DNA from: Numida meleagris
Taxonomy: Eukaryota > Chordata > Aves > Galliformes > Numididae
Assembly (NCBI RefSeq): GCF_002078875.1
Contig: NC_034421.1
Span: 9,012,365 to 9,076,364, forward strand
Direction: 5' to 3'
DNA: 64,000 bases
The translations under genes were made by a program, and so were the position numbers. This document shows positions 35,701 to 64,000 of the stretch, one piece after another; position 1 is the first letter of the stretch, and the number at the start of each line of letters is the position of its first letter. A model generated the notes under the pieces. The model worked only from the letters and a program-made list of their open reading frames with translations. It ran no database searches and was not told the origin of the DNA.

Positions 35701-38700
35701 TCTAGCACAGAAAAAGAGTTTAGAAAGTTTAACCTGTGTTACTCATGGTGCAAATTTCAAAGTCGAAGTGGCTGCTGTTATCTCTCTGAAAAAAAATCAA
35801 AGATAAAACTGTGGAGACCTTGAGTATGACAACTCACAGATCTTGGGGGTTTATATCAAAGTGCAAGTGACTTCCTGCTGGTTCCAGCAATGGTTGTGTT
35901 AGTGCCGATTCAATCTTGGTCAAAGAATATTAAAGGACTTCACCCTCAAAGGTGGGAGCTAGTGCAGCACTTCGTTTTTTGGCCTCACAAGTGTATTCTT
36001 AAATTGTAACTAATTTTCCATGCACTGTTCAGTTTAGCTTAGTTTCGGAGCCAACAGTTGAACTTGAGTGCAAATCATTTCAGAATTGGGGCCAAGTTGT
36101 ATGCATCCTAGAGGTTTTTTACCTTTTATTTCTACAGAAAATGAAATTTTGTTATGATGGCTGGTCAGTGTATGAAATGTATGAAATACAGCAGCAGTGT
36201 CTGAAATGCAAAGTTAACTATCACGATAGTTAGCGTTTGCATATTAACAGGATTTAAAGTATCACTATTGCCATTGATTCTATATACTGAGAATACAGTG
36301 CTATGTGTTTGTTTTTATCTTCTAAAATATTTAGGTCACCACTTTCCTCTATGGTTTTTGGTACCAATGCTTTATTTACCAAGCCTGCCCAGTCTTTGGC
36401 TCCAATGCTTGTGGTTACAATACTGAATCAGTTTGGTTATGAGAACTTGAATAATGAAGTTGCTCAGCCTGATCTAAGGTGAGTTCAAAAGGGATACTTT
36501 GAATCAGAGAAACTAAAGTGAAATAATCCTGTCATATAAAACCCACATTAATCTACTGTTAGTTTTCATCAACTGCACTTCAAAAACATAAGTGCTTCAA
36601 AAAGAGTTTTCTGTGTGTTTTTTTTTTTTTTTGATAGAAACAGGAATGTTTTCTAGTTTGTTGGTTTTGTTTTGTTGTTTCCTTGTTATTTTTTTTAAGA
36701 ATAAACATTCTATGAAGAACATTCTATGAGGATACCTACCTAATTTTGAGGGGGGAAAAATGATACATTGCAATATTTGACCATCATGGGTTTCACTGTG
36801 AAAAAGAAAAAGGAATGTTTGAGATTACCAAATGCTTCTTATTAAGATAGGTACAGTCCTGGCTGCTGTATTTTGTTATCTCATAAATCTGTTTCCTTAA
36901 ATGTATGAGCTTAATAGGGCTGCAGTTAAGACATATTTTTTATTTGAGAGAAAGCAGTTTAATCACTGGAGAGAGGGAGTTTCCATCAAGAAGGAGTATC
37001 ATTTTGACTTCAAACTACTTACCATTCTAATGTTAATGATTTCATTGCTTTCCCTAGAGACCTTAACACAGAGCATAAAGCTGTGGTTGCTAGTTAACAT
37101 ATTATAAATGCATGGGCTTTAATAAAAACAAATGATCAGGGTTTACACTAAAAAGGTCATAGACTTTTATGGCCATCAAGAGGAAGTGACAACATAAAGA
37201 ATAACTGAAGTCAGGACTAAAAGGAAAAAAACAGTCAGATTAGGATTTGCTTGAAAGAACAACATGGATATCCTAGGAACGATATGGCTGCTCTAAATTC
37301 TGAGTAGAAAGTTTAAAAAAATGCATAGAAGATAATTGTATACAGACTTCTGTGGCTAGCTCTTCAAGGAAAAAAGACTGATTTTGTGTCCTCTAATGCT
37401 CTCATTAATTAAAAAAAATGAAGAAAAGTAGAGCATAAAAGGACAATGGGTGGCCTTCTGAAAAGCATCCTGACGTAAAGAAGGCTTAAGTTTAAGAGTG
37501 TGCTTGAGAACAGTTCCTTTGATTTTAACGCGTTCTGTAGATAGTCAGCCAGAGAGAAGATGAGAAGAGGACATGGACTTCATTATAATGTCAAATAAGA
37601 TTGCTGATTTTTGCAGAAGAGCAGTGTGATTGGGTGGATGTTGGATTGTGAGAGGGCTGAGTATATTTATCTGGAAGGTTCAGATTTGAAGCAAGAAAAC
37701 TGCAGATCTGATCCAACTTAATCAGAGAAATGATCCCTTTGTGGATTGATTTAAAATCGCAGTAGTTCTAATTTTTTGCCCAATAAGTAGAGTCTGGACT
37801 ATAGGAACAATAAATTTATTGAATATAGAGTTGAAATACTTTGAATGCTCAGTCTTTGGTACCTGTATTTTCCACTGAGTGATGCTGAAATTCGATTTAT
37901 TTAACTAAGTGCAAGAACAGGTACAAAGCTGAGATTCAAAGAACACCACAAATATACTATGTCTGTTTATCTGTCATCATACATGTCCCCTCAAAAATAA
38001 TTTCTTAAGTATGAAGCAGTCTGCATGCATTCTCTGTATATATCAATGCATATGTGCATGTGAGCCTTGAACTCCAAATTTGACCGTCTTAGTCTGATTT
38101 TACTAATTTGACATTTCTTCTAGGAAGTTCACAAATCCTGTAACCTCTCTGGAGAAGAATTAATGAAAATATGATATTACAAAATGTAATTTTCTGGGCT
38201 GGTCATTATATGCTTACTTAGTCAAGCATTCCAAAGACCTAGTCCATTCCACTCTTCCTCCATACTGAAACCTCCCAGCTGACCATCAGCATCACCCCCT
38301 TTTTACTGACCAGTATTGAGTTCTGCCTCAGCAGTAGTATCTTCTTAGACATCAGTGATGCCTTCTTCCTTAGGAGAAATCCAGTTCTGTGATTCTGTAT
38401 ACATTATGCATTAGTATATTCATTATACCACATTCTTAGGGGATGCTGTAGCTCCACGTAAGTTAAGCATTTTGTAGTGGAAGTTAGCTTCAGATGTTTT
38501 TTTGGTTTTTGTTTTTTTAATGTGATATCCTTAAAATTTGAGGAATAGCTTGTGGAATAGAGTGGTTGTAGTTATTGTTTGGTTGGTTTTTACTTTTACT
38601 CCGTCACTGTAGCATCAAACATTACCTGTCCCATATGGCTTGATTTTTTTACTTATCATTTTATGTTTTGCTATTAAAAAGATGTGTAGTTTTAAAACTC

Positions 38701-40837
38701 CCTCTTCTGGAGAGTTACTGCAACAGCACTTCTAAAAATTTGCTTTTCAATTTGTTCTTCAAGAGTGAAGAGCTCTTCTTAGCAGCACTTTTAACTGTTG
38801 ATGCGTTTGTGCTGAATTGCTGGACTACATCACTTTCTTTTCAGTCTGAGGCAAGTCTAGGGAAAGGTTGTGTGTTTTATTTCTGCATGTGCATAGAATG
38901 ACTGAAGATGGGAAACTTCTGAAGTTACTGGTGCAGCTCATTACTGTGATGAAATGTGAGCTCTGCTCTTGGTTTATCCCAATCCCTTAATGAAATATTT
39001 TCCCCATTCATTGTTGTCTCTACTATAGATATTTTTCATAACTTGAGGTTTTAACACAACAATTGATATTGTTATTTTCTTAAACCAGTATTGTTCCACT
39101 GAAACCAAATCAGGATTGCACTAGTGAAAGTCAGTAATTTGGCAGATGTTCTTTCTCTTTTGTCCCCCTTTTTGTATAGTCATGGAAGAATTTAGTATTC
39201 AAAACTGCAATCCTCTTTAGCATGTAGAACAGGCAAAGTACAAACCCCACCACGCTGTTAACTGTGTCTTAGTTCTGTCTTCAACTTTAAATAGGTAAGA
39301 AATGTGTCCGAGGCATCCCTACCAGCGCTGCTTGTACCACTGACCATTGGCAGTTGTGATGGCGGTGTACATGATGCGGCCCTTGCTTACTTGTGCTGAA
39401 AATGCAATTGAATACAGGCCAGTGAACAACTTCCAAGTGGTAAATTGTTGTTGCTGCCAATAAACATTGGCTGGGGACCAGTGACCTGCTAGTTAACAGT
39501 TTGCATTTCTTAAATGCGATTGCCTGAGTGATTGAGTAATTCATTTGAAAGCCTGTGGTTTTTTGTTTTCTTATGTAGCATTAGCATGTACATGATTTGA
39601 GATAAATTGTGATTGGTGTGGGCGCGTGTACATATGTACTAAGGAATAAATCTAGGTTACGTTGGAGATTGTGAGCATTTTTCTGTTAAATACAGTGAGA
39701 GATGAATTGATTCTTTTATGATTTAGATAAACTCTTAGATTTTGTTCAAAAGTCTGCTCAATTTTACGAGACTTCTGTTCACAGATCTCAAGGTTTTCTT
39801 GCATCACGTCCATAGCTGTTCTGTGAGTCTCCAATCTCATCCCTAAATGCTAAGAAAAAAAGTAGATAATAACATAAGCTGATTTTCTGTGAGAAAGATA
39901 ATGTAGGTCCTATTTCTCAGCTTGAGTTGACTTTCCTGATATTTAAGTAATTAGAATCCAATAATGAACAGAATGCCAGTAGATTATTCTAGTTACCAGA
40001 TGAATGTGTGCTTTGAGATGTCAGAAACCATACTGGATAACAGAAGAGGAGTTATTTATCTCTCTCATTCTCCTTTCTGATTCATAGTTGCTGATGCTTT
40101 TATTCCTTAAGAAGATTTAGATCAGGAAATACCATTCATCCAGGAGAATGAATGAGAATCTATGCATTATCTTAGTGGTTTACATTATCTTGTAATCATT
40201 TATTACGCCATACCTGAATTTTGTGCATTAATCATGACTCCCACCTAGCATTCACCAACTACGTAACATGCTATGTGGATAGCTAGTAGTTCAGATCTTA
40301 AATAATTTCATATTGAAATGTTTGCTTCTACTGCTGTTCTTCTTTCTCTTCCAGATCTTTCAGTCTCACCAAACCTTTTCAGATGCTCTGTTCTATAATT
40401 GAATCATATTGCTTTAAATTAATTTCTGTATTAAATAATACAGATGTGTAGTAGTTATCTCATTTCCTCCCAGCTATTATGAGAAGTAAACACTATAAAA
40501 TATAATATCTGTAGGTAGAATCAGAAAATATAACTGAAATACATTTGATACCTGAGATATTTCCTTATTTTGAATTGATTGTACACAGTAATGTGTATGT
40601 GAATATATAAGGTGAATGCTTTAAAAATAATTTTCTATGAAATGACCATAGAAGTCAATTCTTTATCTTCTTCATCTTGAAAGCTATGTTTTCATGTTTT
40701 TCCCCAGTCTGTTTTTAGGTCTTCATGATGCCATGTTCTATTTGATCTGTCTGGTTCCGCTTTGCATTGCAGTCGTACAGATCCTGACGTGGACTCCCTT
40801 TTCAATCCAGAATAGTCATATGACAGCTGCACACTAA
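29605..40837 (+). CDS. MFSD13B: MFSD13B, TMEM180-like major facilitator superfamily protein, complete, six coding exons
   Basis: Exons 29605-29757, 30509-31243, 33689-33843, 35282-35365, 36335-36478 and 40708-40837 join in frame into 466 residues. The product has about twelve hydrophobic segments. The segment after exon 1 holds WNAINDPLFGYIQD (N58 to D70), the N-D-P-L-x-G-x-x-x-D signature shared with MFSD13A/TMEM180 and GPH-type symporters. Other matches to MFSD13A are FVTMNFFQVFH, the DADLIKHKR loop and NALFTKPAQSLAPML. It is predicted to sit in a membrane; no substrate is known to me. The start is the ATG at 29605 (A at -3); the codon 12 bases upstream in frame is GTG. Its place between CDR2 and METTL9 supports MFSD13B rather than MFSD13A. 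I recall that human MFSD13B is listed as a pseudogene; here the frame is fully open. Confidence 0.9.
30509..31243 (+). CDS. MFSD13B: MFSD13B exon 2 (TM2 to TM8)
   Basis: The acceptor GTCACAG starts VVFMIWNAINDPLFGYIQD. The exon has 245 codons, phase 0 both ends, holds roughly TM2 to the start of TM8, and ends FICPQ before GTAGGC. Confidence 0.95.
31244..33688 (+). other. MFSD13B: MFSD13B intron 2 (2.4 kb)
   Basis: AT-rich intron. Short open frames on both strands near 31.6-32.8 kb have no recognised homology, and no transposon was seen. Confidence 0.55.
33689..33843 (+). CDS. MFSD13B: MFSD13B exon 3 (TM9 and start of TM10)
   Basis: The acceptor CTTTTCAG precedes CLVLLSHASLKKFGYYRII. The exon ends YLTAN plus two bases before GTAAGT. 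Confidence 0.92.
33844..35281 (+). other. MFSD13B: MFSD13B intron 3 (1.4 kb)
   Basis: T-rich intron between the GTAAGT donor and the CCTTTAG acceptor. Nothing identifiable inside. Confidence 0.55.
35282..35365 (+). CDS. MFSD13B: MFSD13B exon 4 (NLPLADIVDADLIKHKR)
   Basis: This 84-bp exon is bounded by CCTTTAG and GTATGT. VVVQAAFSLFNLPLADIVD resembles the corresponding MFSD13A segment ending in its own DEDLVLNHR loop. Confidence 0.92.
36206..36242. repeat. Imperfect hairpin with octamer-like arms
   Basis: ATGCAAAGTTAACTATC is followed after two bases by GATAGTTAGCGTTTGCAT, its reverse complement apart from one indel and one mismatch. It lies in MFSD13B intron 4. Confidence 0.85.
36335..36478 (+). 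CDS. MFSD13B: MFSD13B exon 5 (TM11)
   Basis: Between ATATTTAG and GTGAGT, the exon encodes SPLSSMVFGTNALFTKPAQS followed by a hydrophobic helix, matching the FGMVALVTKPGQTFAPLL region of MFSD13A. Confidence 0.93.
36479..40707 (+). other. MFSD13B: MFSD13B intron 5 (4.2 kb)
   Basis: This is the largest intron of the gene and mostly AT-rich. A 12-base direct repeat resembling a CR1 tail lies at 36704-36729. A GC- and CpG-richer patch at about 39300-39490 stands out but is not identified. Confidence 0.55.
40708..40837 (+). CDS. MFSD13B: MFSD13B exon 6 (TM12, stop)
   Basis: The acceptor TTCCCCAG precedes LFLGLHDAMFYLICLVPLC; the last helix ends at QILTWTPFSIQ, and TAA is at 40835-40837. Confidence 0.93.
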
Positions 40838-41833
40838 ATATTTAACAGTTGGTCATTAAATCATCTGATGAACCATACCACAAAAGACTTAGCATATTTT
40901 GAATGTGAAAAAACAAGATTGCCTTAAGTGGACTGTTAGACCAAATACAGTTTGAGCCACTTCAATAACATTGCACCCTTCTCTGTAATAGAATGTAACA
41001 ATTCACATTCAGCCTTAATGATGAGCCTATGATGAGGGGTTTTTGAGTTCAGTTATTTGAATGTATTGTGCTTTATCCATAATTACTACTGAAGTCATTT
41101 CTGGTATATACTGGTCACTGTTATCTCCTTTGAAGAATGGATGTGGCAGATCAGGTAGGGTTATCCCAGCTCAGCACTTGGAATTCAAGGGATGTATGTT
41201 CTTAAACTTACTGAAAGGTGGTGGATGAATTCTGCCATACCTGATAAAATGTCAGCTCTCTGGGGTTAGTCCGTAAGAGCCCAGAAGGACATCCCTCAGG
41301 GATGGCAGAGAGATGAAGAAAAAGATGTTGATGGTGTCCAGCTGACCAGTATCAAGACAAATCTGCCAGCTGCTACAGGAAGAGACAACAGTAATTAACC
41401 ACCCTGTAAAAATCTATGTAAAACTAAGCAAGAAAAAGATTAAAATGTTATTCAATTAAGTGTTATGGAAAAGGCTCCATACTTCCTCTTTGGCTTTCAA
41501 AATGTCTGCAGTTGGTGGCAGGTAGATGTAGTTTCCTGGCTTTTTGAATGGGAAAACTGCTTTGAGGTACAATATTGTTTTTACAAAATGTCATTGTGAT
41601 AAGAAAAATGTTCACATATGGATATAGCAGTGTTCAGTTAGATGGGACGAATCTTAGTACACACATTAAATCAAACTCTACCTGCTTTGTTGTTGTAGAC
41701 TGGCAAATGCATCTGTTGTGCTCACTGTTGAATTTAATTAGTTAATGATTCATCCAGTTGATGTTAATTTCTGATTTATCCTTGCCAAAATCTTTTCAGT
41801 CAAGTTTTCAAATGGATCCTGTGATTTTTATAG

Positions 41834-41839
41834 AATAAA
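41834..41839 (+). promoter_or_regulatory. MFSD13B: MFSD13B polyadenylation signal
   Basis: AATAAA about 1.0 kb after the stop codon, followed by a T-rich stretch. No earlier AATAAA was noted in the 3' UTR. Confidence 0.65.
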
Positions 41840-41869
41840 GTTCTTTTTTTTATACAATTTCGGAAACAT

Positions 41870-44390
41870 TGAATCCTATCTCTATTTCACACATGCTGTC
41901 CTATTTCTCTTGCTATGAGGGCAGGAAAAAGAAAGCATATTTCATCACACCCATAATCAATCTAAAAGGGAAGTGAAAAACTGGCTTAAATTCAGGTGGT
42001 AGTCTTAGTACAAGAAATAGTGATAGGGGGTTGACAGTATTTTATGATTGGCATAATTTGTTCTCTATTTCTCTGTCATTATTAAACTTTGTTATCCTTT
42101 GGTAAACCAACATTATTGTTTTTGGCTATGAATCAAGTAAAGGATGATCAAATTCAAAAGTTCAGTGTCTTGTAACAGCTGGTTTGCCTGCTTTCTCTCC
42201 CTATTAGCTCACAGTATCTGAGTTTGAAGTCTCACTGCTGGACAAGTGCCACAATTTATTCTTGATAATTTAAGAGTGTTTAAAATAGCTTCATAATGAT
42301 AATGGGAATCTAAGTATGTATAATATGAAATAGGGAATGTTTTGATAATTTCAGAGAATGGGAAGCTTGGTGCTTTAACCTCATTACTTCATAGAGTTTC
42401 TGAATTTATACAGAATTTTGATTTGAAGAATTTTGATCTTAATACACAATATGACACAATAATACACAATATTACAATAATACAATATTTCTTGAAAATT
42501 GGTAAGTAAAGGTGTCTATCAAATTTAAAATGATGTTTTTTAATAGTAAGAAATGTTACTAAACTGTAATTACTACATATTATAGTAGTAATATAACGTG
42601 ATTAATTATAAAATGAAAACAGAATAAATGACAAATCAAAAGAGTATTTAAGTAGGAAGAAAACATTTATTTTGTGTGGAGTTTACAGGCCTGGCTCTTT
42701 TCTTGTTTTGTACAAATAGGCCTTTTTTTAATATCCTGCTGTGACTTTGGAACTGCTCAGTAGTTCATGAATACAGTAGGTTGATATGGCTCGTGGGATG
42801 TTTACATTTGAGTATAGTTGTGTATCTTAATCGGAGCTGTCAGGAAAGACTAGAAGGAAGGGAAAGGAACAGTTAAGATAAGCCACATCTCCACAAATAA
42901 TTATGAGCTCTATCCCATAGTATTACATCAGCTCATGAAAAAAGTTTTGTAAAGAAACATACAACCAAGACTGGGGGAGTCTCAGTCATGTCCAGTCTCA
43001 AGAGCTGGATGGACCCACAGGCACCAGGAGGCATTTGTGAAAGAACTGGATTTTGTAGGTTGCCTTATCTAAAATCCTTTCTCCTAAAGGCATCAATTTT
43101 GATTCTCTCACAGCCTTCTTTCTGGTAGTCACTTTCTTACTCATAACAGTAATGGAAGATAAAGTTGTTATATTTCTGTGCTTAATTGGGAAAATTGCGG
43201 ATTTACATCCTGGAATACTTAAGACTGTGCAGCTGGCCCTGTAGCTGTGAGTCCTGCTCCAGAAGACAAGGCTCCTCGTGATCAACACAAAACAAATACC
43301 GACTGTCCTAAAAATACTCCCTTCTGGGTAGGTATTCAAAACCTCTGGGTATGTTTTGGACCTTTTGGGTCCAAATCAACTATAGAAATTTTCCACCAAG
43401 AGGAAAAAAAGAAATACTACCTAAAAAGTTCAGGAAAAGGGAGAACTGATTTTTTTTTTCTGGAAATCCTCCCCAGGCATTCTCATTGCTTTGAGTGATG
43501 TGTGCGTACACTTACACAGTGAATCATTTTCTGAGATTGTCCAGCAGTTGATAAAGGGTACAATATAATAACATACCAGAATTACTACCTAAATGTGTGC
43601 GAATAGTGCATTCCTTACGGCCTACCAAGAGAAAAATATGCTTAGGATACAACTATTGCAGCAGGATATTAATGACAAATGTAACCCTGAGTAGGAACTT
43701 TGAAATGTCTTATTAAAACATACCCAGGTTCTATATTAACAATGCAAAGGCAAAAGCTAGTGTATCTCTTATTCAATATGAAGTTAATTATCATTATTTT
43801 ATATGTGATAAAATGTTTCCTTGTCAACAACATGTAATTAGCCTGAAGTAATTTTATTTATTCATTTACACCCTGCAAGCAGATGTCTGTTTTAAAAAGC
43901 AGCAAATTTTTTTTTGTCATTTTGGATTTTGATTCTAAAGCTGTTTCATTCCCAGAGGGGAAAAAATAAGTTGATTTCCAAGGCTGGATTTGATTAGTGC
44001 TTGATCAGAGGATCTTCCAGGGAAAGGCTGTGTCCTGAGTGGTGTGACTTCCCACGTCTTTCTACCAGGAAATGAAGGTGCTAGACTCTAGACTTTCAAA
44101 CTGGATCTAAAGGAAAGAGATTTTTTTTTTAGTGATTGTTAAGAGACATTTTTCTGAGAGACTAGAAGCGATAGCCCTGATGCCATGTGCAGTTGGAATT
44201 TCGACTCATGTGACAGGCTTTGTCTAGGCTTGCATTTATTTTCATTTGGATACAGTATTCCTCACTATGTATTACTACAAATAACCTATGTTTATTCAAA
44301 TGTAAGTGAGAGGAGTGGTATAATATGTAACCCAAGCCCACAGGAACTAGGGCTCTTGTTCTAGCAAGGGCACATGCTGCTGTCTGAAAG
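41870..44390. other. Intergenic DNA between MFSD13B and METTL9
   Basis: AT-rich sequence with no gene recognised. At 42439-42490 there are repeated ACACAATA/ATACAATA units. Open frames near 43.0-43.5 kb are short and overlap on both strands. Confidence 0.55.
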
Positions 44391-44395
44391 CATTT

Positions 44396-44682
44396 TTCAA
44401 GTCCCTGCAAGGAGGTTGTGGCGAGATGGGGGTCGGCCTCTGCTCCCAGATAACAGTGATATGACAAGAGGTGACAGCCTCAAGTTGCGCCATGGGAGGT
44501 CAGGTTGGATATTAGGAAAAGTCTCAGTGGTGAGGCGCTGGCACAGGCTGCACAGGGAGTGCTGGTCACCATCCCTGGAGGTGTTCCAGAACTGCAGAGA
44601 TGCGGCACTGAGGGACGCGGTTAGTGGTGTGATGGGAGTGGACTGAGCTTGGTCTTGGTGCTTTTGGTCTTTTCCAGTGGGA
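44396..44682 (+). mobile_element. CR1 LINE fragment (3' region, truncated)
   Basis: The stretch runs parallel to the avian CR1 3' region as I know it: GCAAGGAGGTTGTGGCGAGA, CCTCAAGTTGCGCCATGG, TTGGATATTAGGAAAA, CACCATCCCTGGAGGTGTTC, CACTGAGGGACGCGGTTAG and finally GGTCTTTTCCA. It is cut before the usual ATTCTATG tail and is degraded. It ends close to the METTL9 CpG island. Confidence 0.88.
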
Positions 44683-45138
44683 AAGATTTTAAGGCTGGGA
44701 GCGCGACAGACACCGACGGGACACCCGGGAGCTTCCCCCACCCCTCGCTCTCCGCCCCCCGGCTCCCTCCCGCCGCCGCGCCTCGCGCTCCGGCAGCTCT
44801 ACGCAGGCGCGCGCGGGTGTCAGGGCGGGGCGGGGCCAAGCACGTGCGTGCCTGAGGGAGGCGGCGCGAGCCTCGCGGAGGGGCGGCCGCCGCTGCGGGA
44901 GCGGTGCGGATCGAGCGCCGCCATTCGCCGTTCCCCGGTTTGAGAGCGGCGCCCCGCGGCCCCGCCCGCCCCGCGATTGGAGAGAGAAGGGGACGGAGCG
45001 GGTGCGTGCCAGGCCCCGGCGTGTCGCAGCGGAGCGGTCCGGCCGGGCCCCGCCGCCGCGGCGCCGCGTTCCGCCCCGAGGTGTGCGTGCGGGCCCTGGC
45101 GGGGCGCCGAGCTCAGCGGGCTGCGCGCCGCCGCTGCC

Positions 45139-45174
45139 ATGGAGAGGGGAGGCGGCGGCTGCGGGAGGGGGTGA
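45139..45174 (+). promoter_or_regulatory. Upstream ORF of METTL9 (11 codons)
   Basis: GCTGCCATGG is a near-optimal initiation context at 45139. The frame encodes MERGGGGCGRG and stops at TGA 45172-45174, 19 bases before the METTL9 start and in a different frame. It matters only if transcription starts upstream of 45139. Confidence 0.6.
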
Positions 45175-45193
45175 CTCCGAGCCCCGTCCCCCG

Positions 45194-62605
<17,412 letters not shown>

Positions 62606-62712
62606 GCGCGTATGAAGTAAATCTCCAGAATCAAAGCCAAGAAGCAGCCTCTGAAAGAGAGATTTGATTTACGGTTACGTGAAGGGAGGGAATTTGTGGG
62701 ATTGCCGTGCTG

Positions 62713-63122
62713 AATAAATACCATGTAAGAATTTTAATGGCCAAAATACTAATGTATTTCTTTGTAGTGTGATTAGGAAAATTTTGTTTGTTTGTTTTTA
62801 ATTTTTAAACAGAGTCTTCGGATGAGAATTTCTTTTTTTACCAGCTCTTAAACCAACAACGCATTCTGCAGTCCAGCAGTAACGGGGGATATTTTTTAAT
62901 TCTTAGCTGCAACAGGGATCAGACCCAAGCAGAAGCAATAGTCCTAGTGAGGAATCTGCTACAATGCGAATTGTTGTTCAAGAAATCAATTGAAATCTGG
63001 CAATAAAGTTATCCATTTATTTCAAACCTTGCTGATTATAAACTGTTTAAATGGATATTCTTCCATGCTAAGTTACTTTCTCTCTTACTGTCATTCATCA
63101 CGTTTTTATTCATGCTAATAAA
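62713..63122 (+). promoter_or_regulatory. METTL9: METTL9 3' UTR with three AATAAA signals
   Basis: AATAAA occurs at 62713-62718, 63002-63007 and 63117-63122 downstream of the stop codon at 62605. The last is followed by a T-rich and then TGTG-containing stretch, so alternative polyadenylation with UTRs of about 0.13 to 0.55 kb is likely. Confidence 0.7.
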
Positions 63123-63159
63123 CTTTTTTGAGATGACTTTTTGCATTAACTCTTGTGTT

Positions 63160-64000
63160 CATTTTTGTAACCATAGTCACGCTTGTCCACAGCAACAGCT
63201 CTTTGTGTTGAGAATTGAGCTCTCAGTAGCAACACAACCTTCAGTTTATTAAAACAGTATTTAAGTATTGCTTAAAGGGATAACAGTCCACAAAAAACTG
63301 TTCTCGCGTTCGCTTGGGTTTCTTTCATGTTCCTCTCAATGCCTCATAAATTCTCATTGCTTTTGCATATGCCATTTTCCAGCTAAAGAAGTTATGGTAG
63401 AACTTGCCAAAACTACGCTTTAAACTGATGGATTTGATAATAAACTTTCAAAGTGAATTGTTCCCATAAGCTTAAAGAATTTGCGGGCAGTTTCTTGCAG
63501 ACATTCTGTAAGTCAAGCTGCCTCTGAGCCTTAGCCCTCAGGGGTCCTGATTTCAAAGGTTTAAGTAGCTTGGAACTTTTTTTTTTTTTTCCTTTCCTCC
63601 AGGAACATGAAGTATTTGTTTTAACATGTCTTATTTTAAAAACCCTGTTAAGATGGCTAGTTTCTGGCAGTTGGGATAAAACCTTCCTTTAAAATTACAA
63701 GCGGCATCACCGGGAAGCAGTACAGAACTGGCAGGCCTATGTCTTGGTGTAAGTGTTGTGAGACAGCAGAGAAACCTCAGCTAGTAGATCAGCTGGTAAG
63801 TGAAGCAAGAACTGACTTATCTTTTGCTTTTCAAGTATAAACAAGATATTTATTTAACAGTTGGTGATCTCATGCCAGGTATGGTGTTTCAGCTTGTCTT
63901 TTTAGGTTTATCTTTGACTTCCTTTTCCTGATGTTTAGTGATTTCTCCTGCAAAGTTAATAGCCTTTTATTCTCAGTCTTCTTTGTGAAGATTAAATGTT
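63160..64000. other. Sequence downstream of METTL9
   Basis: Nothing was recognised apart from a T14 run at 63577-63590. In mammals the next gene along would be OTOA or a neighbour; no exon of it is visible. Confidence 0.5.

Overview
The window is vertebrate nuclear DNA, most likely from a bird and plausibly a galliform such as chicken. It has multi-exon genes with GT-AG introns, CpG-island promoters, AATAAA poly(A) signals, one assembly gap (26239-26448) and two fragments of the avian LINE CR1. Gene order POLR3E - CDR2 - MFSD13B - METTL9, with IGSF6 nested in METTL9, matches the human 16p12 block; I recall the chicken counterpart lying on chromosome 14, which I cannot check here. The sequence contains no bacterial operon, phage, CRISPR array or rRNA cluster, and I recognised no tRNA gene.

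Layout. (1) 1-11.8 kb, plus strand: the C-terminal half of POLR3E (RPC5, RNA polymerase III), seven coding exons; its 5' half lies before the window. (2) 12.97-26.6 kb, minus strand: CDR2 complete in five coding exons (456 aa), tail-to-tail with POLR3E, with a long 3' UTR. Its first exon lies in a 25.9-27.7 kb CpG island that also holds the assembly gap. (3) 29.6-41.85 kb, plus strand: MFSD13B, a TMEM180-like 12-TM major-facilitator protein, six coding exons, 466 aa, intact. (4) 41.9-44.7 kb: intergenic DNA ending in a CR1 fragment that abuts the METTL9 CpG island. (5) 45.2-63.1 kb, plus strand: METTL9, five coding exons, 320/321 aa depending on a tandem CAG-TAG acceptor at the last exon. (6) 56.1-61.6 kb, minus strand: IGSF6 in six exons, wholly inside METTL9 intron 4. 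Five exons were reconstructed from short pieces, and the transmembrane exon carries an apparent one-base insertion. (7) 63.2-64.0 kb: no gene seen.

The genes do not form a pathway; they are a conserved syntenic block of transcription (POLR3E), coiled-coil regulator (CDR2), transporter-like (MFSD13B), protein histidine methylation (METTL9) and myeloid surface receptor (IGSF6) genes. I found no convincing new biological system. The points most worth a second look are the IGSF6 frameshift and its tyrosine tail motif, the METTL9 tandem acceptor, a strong-context uORF just upstream of METTL9, and a TATA/CCAAT/TGACG promoter-like cluster on the minus strand of METTL9 intron 2.
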